Positions 34,220 to 39,163 of a stretch of DNA of 39,163 nt are shown one piece after another. How positions within the stretch are numbered: the first letter of the stretch is position 1; every line of letters begins with the position of its first letter. The position numbers and the translations under genes are program-made. The notes beneath the pieces are model-generated. The model was not told the DNA's origin. It did not search any database and saw only the letters and a program-made list of their open reading frames with translations. This DNA comes from Sphingobacteriales bacterium (GTDB lineage: Bacteria > Bacteroidota > Bacteroidia > Chitinophagales > UBA2359): positions 1 through 39,163 of the forward strand of contig JADKCK010000063.1 in NCBI GenBank assembly GCA_016718845.1. Direction: 5' to 3'.

Positions 34220-35293
34220 TTAATTTACCTTTGGAGGCATAAAATGGGTGTTTTTAATACATTGCAGCACCGATTTTTCAAAAGCATCTTGTTCTGATGT
34301 ATCAAAATATACCTCTATGGGCAGTATTAAAATGGGCAATTGGTGTTGTATTATAAACTTTTGGTGTGCTTGTAGGCGGGTAGCATCTTTTTCGGTGGTT
34401 AGTATAATATGTTGGTGGTTTGGATATTGGATTATTATTTGCTGATAGGTATGACGCAGTTTTTCTAAATCGGTAACAGTATATTGGTGGTGGTCGGGAA
34501 AAAAAAGTGGTTCTAGGGCTACATTTTGTTGTTTTAGGTAATTTTGCAGGTGTTGTGGTTGGGCAATGCCACATAGCAACACGGCGGCAGTTGTTGGGCT
34601 TAAATGGGTGGTTTGTTGGCTATTTTGCCAATTATAGGGTGTGCCGTATCGCAAATAAGAAAAAAATAGTTGCTGATGTGGTAAAGGTTTTAGTTCATCA
34701 GCCATACTTTTTTTTGCTTCGGGGGTTAAATTATTGGGGCATTTGGTAACCACTATAATATGGGCGCGGCGCATTTGGCTAATGGGTTCGCGCAGCCTGC
34801 CAAGCGGCAGCAGTTGGTCGCGGGTAAAAGGGTGGCTATAATCGGTTAGCAGTATAGAGAGTTGCGGTTTTACGGCGCGGTGTTGATAGGCATCGTCTAA
34901 CAAAATGGCTTGTAGTTTGGGGTGTTCCATTACCAGCATTGATATACCCAAGGCTCGGCTTTCGGAAACGGCTACGCTTAGGTTGGCAAATTTGCGGTGC
35001 AGTTGCATGGGTTCGTCGCCCAAATCTGGGGTGGTGCTGTGTTCATCTGCCAAAACAAAACCGTGTGTTTTGCGGCGATAGCCTCGGCTAAGGGTGGCAA
35101 TTTGGTAATGTGGCGATAACAATCTAACCAAATACTCGATATGTGGTGTTTTGCCTGTGCCGCCTGCCGTTAGGTTGCCCACCGATATAATAGGCAATGT
35201 AAACTCGATGCTGCCATAACGCCCGTTGTCGTATAGCCAATTGCGCAGCCATACGCCAGCACCGTATATGTAAGAAATTATTTTTAATATCAT
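34220..35293 (-). CDS. lpxK: tetraacyldisaccharide 4'-kinase
   Basis: A 357-residue lipid A kinase (Raetz pathway, sixth step), at the inner face of the inner membrane. The Walker A region is GNLTAGGTGKTP at 39-50, preceded by the membrane-associating N-terminus (KIISYIYGAGVWLRNWLYD). Further motifs are LSRGYRRKTHGF, GDEPMQLHRKF and ILLDDAYQHRAV (Walker B-like DDAYQHR). The length is normal. It shows that the organism makes lipid A, as expected for Bacteroidota. It lies downstream of a terminator from the gene at 35363, so it likely has its own promoter. Confidence 0.94.
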   Translation of the reverse strand: MILKIISYIYGAGVWLRNWLYDNGRYGSIEFTLPIISVGNLTAGGTGKTPHIEYLVRLLSPHYQIATLSRGYRRKTHGFVLADEHSTTPDLGDEPMQLHRKFANLSVAVSESRALGISMLVMEHPKLQAILLDDAYQHRAVKPQLSILLTDYSHPFTRDQLLPLGRLREPISQMRRAHIIVVTKCPNNLTPEAKKSMADELKPLPHQQLFFSYLRYGTPYNWQNSQQTTHLSPTTAAVLLCGIAQPQHLQNYLKQQNVALEPLFFPDHHQYTVTDLEKLRHTYQQIIIQYPNHQHIILTTEKDATRLQAHQKFIIQHQLPILILPIEVYFDTSEQDAFEKSVLQCIKNTHFMPPKVN

Positions 35294-35316
35294 TAAAGCA
35301 GAATTATATATTATGT

Positions 35317-35358
35317 AAAAACCACATCTTCAACTTTGGGGCTTGAAGATGTGGTTTG
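35317..35358 (-). terminator. terminator after the DUF6263-like gene
   Basis: A perfect 15-bp stem, AAACCACATCTTCAA 35319-35333 with 35343-35357, loop 9 bases; on the minus strand it ends in TTTTT. Confidence 0.85.
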
Positions 35359-35362
35359 TGTT

Positions 35363-36283
35363 TTAAGGTATTAGGGTTATGGTATAACTTTCGGTTTGAT
35401 TGGTGTTATTGATGGTTAAGTTTCGTTTATACGAAGCTTTTGATAGCCAACCACTTTTTAGGTCGGCTTCAAATTCGTTGGTATCGGTGGCGTTTATGGT
35501 GGGTGTAGTTAGTTTGTCTTTTGTGGAGGTGTTTTGGTTGGCTTCTTTGGCAAAATCTTTTAGCATAGGTTGCAGTTTGTCTTGGTCAAGCGATTGTTCC
35601 ATAACAATTTTGCACCAGTTGGTGGTGGGGTTTAGGTTGGTCATTTCTAGTTTAAAGATACCCGGAAATGGCTCTTTTCCGCCCAGCAAATTAGGTACTT
35701 TGTTGTTGGCAACAATAGGTTTATTTAGTTGATACTCCATGCCATAAGCAAGGTGTAAAAGGCGTATGTCTTTTATAAAAATTTCTTCGAGATAATCTTG
35801 CGACTGTAACTTTTGTTTTTCTTCGGCAAGTTGTTCGGGTTTTATGGCGGGGTTATTTTGGGCAAGTTGGTTTAATATATCTTGGAGGGTATCGCTAACT
35901 GTTTCCCAGTTCATGATTTGGAAAAAAGTACCCAGTTCGTTGGTGGCGTAGGTTACTTTTAGGTTTTCGGGTATTACAAACAAGTTGCCTTTAATTTCGG
36001 TAGATTGTTTGAAATTGGTATATTTTGCGTCTAGTATATAATGGTCGGTGGCAGCCTCAACAACGGTTAGGCGCATTTGATAGGTGGCATCGTCTAATAT
36101 ATTAGTTTTGCCGTCGATGCTTTTTTGTTGCTGTCGTTGTATTTTATAGGTTTTTTGCTCCCATTGATGATAATACGGTATGAGCGTAGCCGAATTGTTG
36201 CTTACTTGATTTTGGGCAAAAGCCCCCTTGTTTAGCAATAAAACAAAGATGATAGAGAAAAAGAGGCAGAATGATTTGTTCAT
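35363..36283 (-). CDS. secreted hypothetical protein, DUF6263-like
   Basis: A 306-residue exported protein: signal peptide 1-23 (FFSIIFVLLLNKGAFA), then a beta-rich mature part starting with YYHQWEQKTYKIQRQQQKSIDGK. The pattern of a lipoprotein-like barrel fragment with QMRLTVVEAATDHYILDAKY and GWLSKASYKRNLTI near the end fits the DUF6263 group of Bacteroidota periplasmic proteins, but I make this match from memory and it is moderate. No catalytic motif. Single-gene unit with its own terminator. Confidence 0.7.
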   Translation of the reverse strand: MNKSFCLFFSIIFVLLLNKGAFAQNQVSNNSATLIPYYHQWEQKTYKIQRQQQKSIDGKTNILDDATYQMRLTVVEAATDHYILDAKYTNFKQSTEIKGNLFVIPENLKVTYATNELGTFFQIMNWETVSDTLQDILNQLAQNNPAIKPEQLAEEKQKLQSQDYLEEIFIKDIRLLHLAYGMEYQLNKPIVANNKVPNLLGGKEPFPGIFKLEMTNLNPTTNWCKIVMEQSLDQDKLQPMLKDFAKEANQNTSTKDKLTTPTINATDTNEFEADLKSGWLSKASYKRNLTINNTNQTESYTITLIP

Positions 36284-36535
36284 TTTAATGATTTTTTTGT
36301 AAGATTTGGCTCAAAAAACATGCCATATCTTTGACAGATATAGCGTGGCTTGGGTCACACAATAAGCCTATTTTTAATGGCGTAATAATTTTTTTTATTG
36401 GTTGAAAAAGGTAGTAAATTATTGCTTATTTTAGTGGCTAAGTATGCCTAAATTATTAATTTGCGCCTCGGCAAAAACAAAAACATATTGCAAATACATG
36501 TTTTAAAGTATGATTATTGTATGTGTTTTTATTTT
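36284..36535. other. intergenic, AT-rich
   Basis: No supported gene. A plus-strand TATCTTTG (36326-36333) with TTTG only 17 bases upstream is a poor promoter and has no gene behind it. Confidence 0.45.
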
Positions 36536-36539
36536 GTTA

Positions 36540-36760
36540 TTGTTGTGCCAGCGGGTCAATGGCACCAAAGCGTATTGCCCAACTGTCGTAGTTGCGGAAG
36601 GTGTAGTTTAGGCAAGGGAGTTGGCGGTTTAGGTTGGTTCGGTTACAGGCTCTTTAATGTCGGGTACTACGGTGCGTATGTTGCCTAGGTGGTCGGTTAG
36701 TTCGTATTGTTTGCTGCCGCGGGCTTGGGTGGCGGGTAAAGATAGGGAGGTTTTGGGAGA
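36540..36760 (-). pseudogene. Rhs/YD-repeat core fragment, frameshifted
   Basis: On the minus strand: LPATQARGSKQYELTDHLGN followed by IRTVVPDIKEPVTEPT and a stop; in the next frame the Rhs core continues as LNYTFRNYDSWAIRFGAIDP with LAQ. Together they form the conserved end of an Rhs core (DHLGN ... RNYD ... DPLA), broken by a frameshift. It shares a stretch of over 30 bases around the DHLGN codons with the scraps at 29.2 and 29.9 kb. Confidence 0.85.
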
Positions 36761-36774
36761 TGTGCGTCAACTAC

Positions 36775-36823
36775 CTTTGCTCCCTGCTCATCTTTTTTGG
36801 GAGAGATGAGCGAGGGAGCGAAG
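36775..36823. repeat. imperfect inverted repeat
   Basis: CTTTGCTCCCTGCTCATCT and AGATGAGCGAGGGAGCGAAG pair over about 18 positions with one bulge and one mismatch, loop about 10 bases. It lies just upstream (minus strand) of the Rhs scrap. No T run on either strand next to the stem, so not an obvious terminator. Confidence 0.6.
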
Positions 36824-37097
36824 ATAGGAAATGTAAAAATATATTCTCTATTTATTAAATAATTTACTAAAAATGCCTGTAAGATTGCAGATACCACAAA
36901 GAATCCAACATATACCGCCAAGAGGCATCTCCATTATCAAATTCAGAAAATCTTTCTAACATGAATTCAGAATAACGGCATGTATCACACATCCTATGCA
37001 TGTAAATAGTCGGAAAATAAGGTTCCTAAGTAACATGTCAAGCATAGCATTGGGCTTGCCCTGATCTTCCGGAGTGTGGCTAGACAGAGAATGCACT
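36824..37097. other. intergenic, no gene seen
   Basis: Between the inverted repeat and the lipoprotein-like gene at 37098; only chance frames. Confidence 0.45.
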
Positions 37098-37385
37098 TTA
37101 TATTTTTGTATAAATTAGCGAAAACAATGTGTTCGTGTCTTTTAATACAGATCCATCATCTGTTGATATCAAACGATTGTTTGACAATACATAGTTTTTG
37201 TCTTGTTTGCCATAATGCGATAGCACAATAGTATCTTTTTTTAATGTAATACCCTTTAAAGTATCACCTTGGTCGGATAATTGGCGGACTACGGATGCTG
37301 CTTTTTCAAAGTCAGCTTTATTTGCCCTGAAATCAACCTCGATTTCTTTTACATATTGCCTATTTTCGAAACAAGATGAACACAA
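37098..37385 (-). CDS. lipoprotein-like small protein, divergent third paralogue of the array
   Basis: 95 residues from TTG 37385. Upstream, the same frame reads ILYFCIFVTTLCSSC, a lipoprotein signal, but no ATG precedes it before a stop, so the start seems lost or is non-ATG. The segment YVKEIEVDFRANKADFEKA resembles YIEKQFREHKSDFEKM of the lipoprotein at 38839, which supports common origin. The rest (TLKGITLKKDTIVLSHYGKQ) is divergent. Probably an immunity-type lipoprotein of an Rhs tail, inferred from context only. Confidence 0.5.
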   Translation of the reverse strand: MCSSCFENRQYVKEIEVDFRANKADFEKAASVVRQLSDQGDTLKGITLKKDTIVLSHYGKQDKNYVLSNNRLISTDDGSVLKDTNTLFSLIYTKI

Positions 37386-37439
37386 AGTTGTTACAAAAAT
37401 ACAAAAATATAAAATTGTTTATTTTTTAATATTCCACTA

Positions 37440-37525
37440 TCATAAGATAGTCCATTGGGGTTTGTAGGATCAACGCCCTGTGTTTGCTCTGTAATGCGGG
37501 ACCAACCACCAGAACCAGCCGAAAA
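37440..37525 (-). pseudogene. Rhs-tail fragment, copy 3
   Basis: Minus strand: SAGSGGWSRITEQTQGVDP followed by a diverged end (TNPNGLSYDSGI). Same motif as 38126-38257 and 38869-39163; this is the shortest and most decayed copy. Confidence 0.7.
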
Positions 37526-37773
37526 CTACCAAGTGGGGCTGTAAGAATATAGATACCACCTATTATCAAGTTTATATGCCCAATCTCTCGTATTCTTTGA
37601 ATTGAAATTTATAAATCACTCTTCAACTACACTATTGTGATAACAAGAATCGCAAAGATGACGAATGTTTATTATAGGAAAACAATCTCCAAAATCATCG
37701 AAAAATCATCTCCAAGATCTTCGCTACCTCCACCCGCAAATGTAATTTTATTAGTGCATAAAATTATAAACAT
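37526..37773 (-). pseudogene. small Cys-rich protein, copy 3, frameshifted
   Basis: ATG 37773 gives MFIILCTNKITFAGGGSEDL, then a frameshift near 37700; the remainder matches the copy at 38258-38494 (LCDSCYHNSVV, ARDWAYKLDNRWYLYSYSPT), with the same stop codon. Further small indels relative to that copy. Confidence 0.7.
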
Positions 37774-37775
37774 AT

Positions 37776-38086
37776 TTATTTTTTTATTTGATAATTAATT
37801 TTATCAAAACGATACAAATTTCGTTTTAAGCTATCAGTATTAAATCTTATTTCTGAATGTCTATAAGAGCAACAAAGTCCAGGTAGAAGAAAACCAAATC
37901 CGATGATTAAGGTATCTTCTTCATATTTGATAACTCTTATACTATCAGGAAATGCTTGCTCTATTTCTTTGGTATAAAGCATCATTTTTTCAAATTCGCT
38001 TTTTGTGTTCACTGAAATTGCTTTTCGATATAGGCACCTTAGTTCGATTATCTTCGCAGCTTAAAAAAAAACATGAAGATTAAAGA
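37776..38086 (-). pseudogene. lipoprotein of the Rhs-tail array, copy 2, degraded N-terminus
   Basis: The last 78 codons are open (from 38012: FEKMMLYTKEIEQAFPDSI to FDKINYQIKK). The upstream part still matches the lipoprotein signal of copy 1 at DNA level but carries several one-base indels (T and A runs), so no continuous frame exists. Confidence 0.7.
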
Positions 38087-38125
38087 TAGTATTTCATATT
38101 GCAGGTATTTAGTAGTATTTATTTT

Positions 38126-38257
38126 TTACTTAGTTGCATTTTTTTCATAAAATGGATCAAGTGACCAACTATCATACCTTAATCCATTAGAATTTCTTGG
38201 ATCAACACCTTGTGTTTGCTCTGTAATGCGGGACCAACCACCAGAACCAGCCGAAAA
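38126..38257 (-). pseudogene. Rhs-tail fragment, copy 2
   Basis: Minus strand: SAGSGGWSRITEQTQGVDPR, then NSNGLRYDSWSLDPFYEKNA and a stop at 38126. Nearly the same C-terminus as the partial gene at the right edge of the window, but attached to a different upstream sequence. Confidence 0.75.
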
Positions 38258-38494
38258 CTACCAAGTGGGGCTGTAAGAATATAGATACCACCTATTATCA
38301 AGTTTATATGCCCAATCTCTCGCATTCTTTGAATTGAAATTTCTAGCCACTTCTTCAACTACACTATTGTGGTAACAAGAATCGCAAAGATGACAGATAT
38401 TTATTATAGGAAAACAATCTCCAAAAATCATCGAAAAATCATCTCCAAATTCTTCGCTACCTCCACCCGCAAATGTAATTTTATTAGTGTGCAT
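38258..38494 (-). CDS. small Cys-rich hypothetical protein, copy 2
   Basis: 78 residues from ATG 38494 (MHTNKITFAGGGSEEFGDDF). A CxxC pair in HLCDSCYHNS and another Cys suggest a small metal-binding or disulfide knuckle. Compared with copy 3, an extra two bases (AC) near 38492 break the original N-terminus MFIILC, so this copy may start late. The stop after YSYSPTW is shared by both copies. No family recognised; very AT-rich. Confidence 0.5.
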   Translation of the reverse strand: MHTNKITFAGGGSEEFGDDFSMIFGDCFPIINICHLCDSCYHNSVVEEVARNFNSKNARDWAYKLDNRWYLYSYSPTW

Positions 38495-38509
38495 AAAATT
38501 ATAAACATA

Positions 38510-38839
38510 TTGTATTTTTCATTTGATAATTTATTTTTATCAAAACGATACAAATTTCGTTTTAAGCTATCAGTATTAAACCTTATTTCGGAGTTTTCTA
38601 TAAGAGCAACAAAGACCAGGTAAAAGTATACCAAATCCAAGAATTAAGGTATCTTTTTTATATTCCATACCTCCAATGCTATCAGGAAATGCTTGCTCTA
38701 TTTCTTGGGTATATAGCATCATTTTTTCAAAATCGCTTTTATGTTCACGAAATTGCTTTTCGATATAAGGCACCTTAGTTCGATTATCTTCGCAGCTTAA
38801 AAAAAATAACATGAAGATTAAAGATAGTATTTTATACAT
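38510..38839 (-). pseudogene. lipoprotein of the Rhs-tail array, copy 1, frameshifted
   Basis: ATG 38839 gives a good lipoprotein signal, MYKILSLIFMLFFLSC, and a mature part with YIEKQFREHKSDFEKMMLYT. The frame ends at 38576 because this copy has one extra base against copy 2 after CCSYR; the remaining homologous end (SEIRFNTDSLKRNLYRFDK) lies in the next frame. In copy 2 this end is intact, so the two copies are broken at different places. Confidence 0.7.
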
Positions 38840-38868
38840 ATTGCAGGTATTTAGTAGTATTTATTTTT

Positions 38869-39163
38869 TTACTTAGTTGCATTTTTTTCATAAAATGGAT
38901 CAAGTGACCAACTATCATACCTTAATCCATTAGGATTTCTTGGATCAACACCTTGTGTTTGCTCGGGATACCTGAAATAAGAGCCGTTAGGCGATAGTCT
39001 TGTTTTATATAAAATATTTTTATCATCTGGCACACCAAGCATTATACTTCTGCCCAAACGCCACGCATTCATTTCGTTTAATTCATCACTATCACCTTCC
39101 CAAATAAAATGAATAGCTTGATTTGTGTCTTCTATAAATGGAGTACTGTATAATGTAGATGTT
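38869..39163 (-). CDS. partial Rhs-tail protein, 5' end beyond the window
   Basis: The open frame runs from the right window edge to a stop at 38869, about 97 codons in view. Apparent start ATG 39072 is internal: the frame continues upstream as FIEDTNQAIHFIWEGDSDEL. It ends QTQGVDPRNPNGLRYDSWSL then DPFYEKNATK, the motif repeated in copies 2 and 3. It is followed after 30 bases by the lipoprotein of copy 1, an order typical of toxin tip then immunity gene. No toxin family recognised. Confidence 0.6.
   Translation of the reverse strand, partial: TSTLYSTPFIEDTNQAIHFIWEGDSDELNEMNAWRLGRSIMLGVPDDKNILYKTRLSPNGSYFRYPEQTQGVDPRNPNGLRYDSWSLDPFYEKNATK

Noticed and set aside
36305..36333. Plus-strand promoter TTTG-N17-TATCTTTG
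   Set aside because: The spacer is shorter than in the other promoters here and no plus-strand gene follows.
36461..36688. 75-codon plus-strand frame
   Set aside because: Antisense to the Rhs core scrap, which explains its unusual Gly/Arg composition.

Overview
The window comes from a bacterium of the phylum Bacteroidota, probably the Saprospirales/Chitinophagales side, although the sequence alone does not fix the order. The signs are: several promoters of the Bacteroidota form TTTG - about 20 bases - TAnnTTTG; a PKD protein with a type IX secretion (T9SS) C-terminal sorting domain; a DUF1800/DUF1501 secreted pair; MqnC of the futalosine menaquinone route; Rhs/YD-repeat fragments; and lipoproteins with Bacteroidota-type signals. 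Housekeeping genes have moderate GC. Several cargo genes (12.6-17.1 kb, 28.4-29.8 kb, 37-39 kb) are much richer in A+T and look acquired.

Layout. 0-9 kb is mostly ordinary: a DUF2252 protein, glutaminase, RmuC, a DUF1304 membrane protein, RecQ, a Gln/Gly-rich DUF937-like protein and a DUF4332 helix-hairpin-helix protein. Between recQ and the DUF937-like gene lies a compact promoter-to-terminator unit of about 190 nt with no ORF, a candidate small RNA. 9-12.3 kb holds the DUF1800-DUF1501 pair, split by a pyrimidine-rich minisatellite. 12.5-13.8 kb holds an AT-rich secreted-type gene behind a G15 tract; its signal peptide is out of frame and its metalloprotease motif is degenerate. 13.9-17.1 kb is the most structured region: three PD-(D/E)XK (Rpn-type) nuclease genes, each preceded by the same 31-bp palindrome, which also supplies the promoter, and a fourth palindrome that closes the array as a terminator. 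17.2-19.9 kb encodes a lipoprotein that fuses a CpcT/CpeT-like domain to a prolyl oligopeptidase. A minisatellite of about 530 bp then leads directly into a sigma-70-type factor gene with a 3' frameshift, followed by a small protein and an MscS-type channel.

22.7-28.2 kb carries a FadJ-type beta-oxidation enzyme, a PKD/T9SS protein and a GH31 glycosidase close to YihQ but lacking the sulfonate-binding Arg. 28.2-30.1 kb holds Rhs-core scraps and orphan AT-rich cargo genes. 30.3-36.3 kb returns to core genes: mqnC (flanked by direct repeats), kup, lpxK and a secreted DUF6263-like protein. 36.5 kb to the right edge is a decaying Rhs-tail array on the minus strand in which a unit of about 735 bp (Rhs tail + lipoprotein + small Cys-rich protein) occurs in three successive states of degeneration.

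Caution: at least four genes are broken by a single-base change inside a homopolymer (near 12726, 16526, 21129 and 26440). These may be sequencing or assembly errors rather than real mutations, and statements about broken genes should be read with that in mind.
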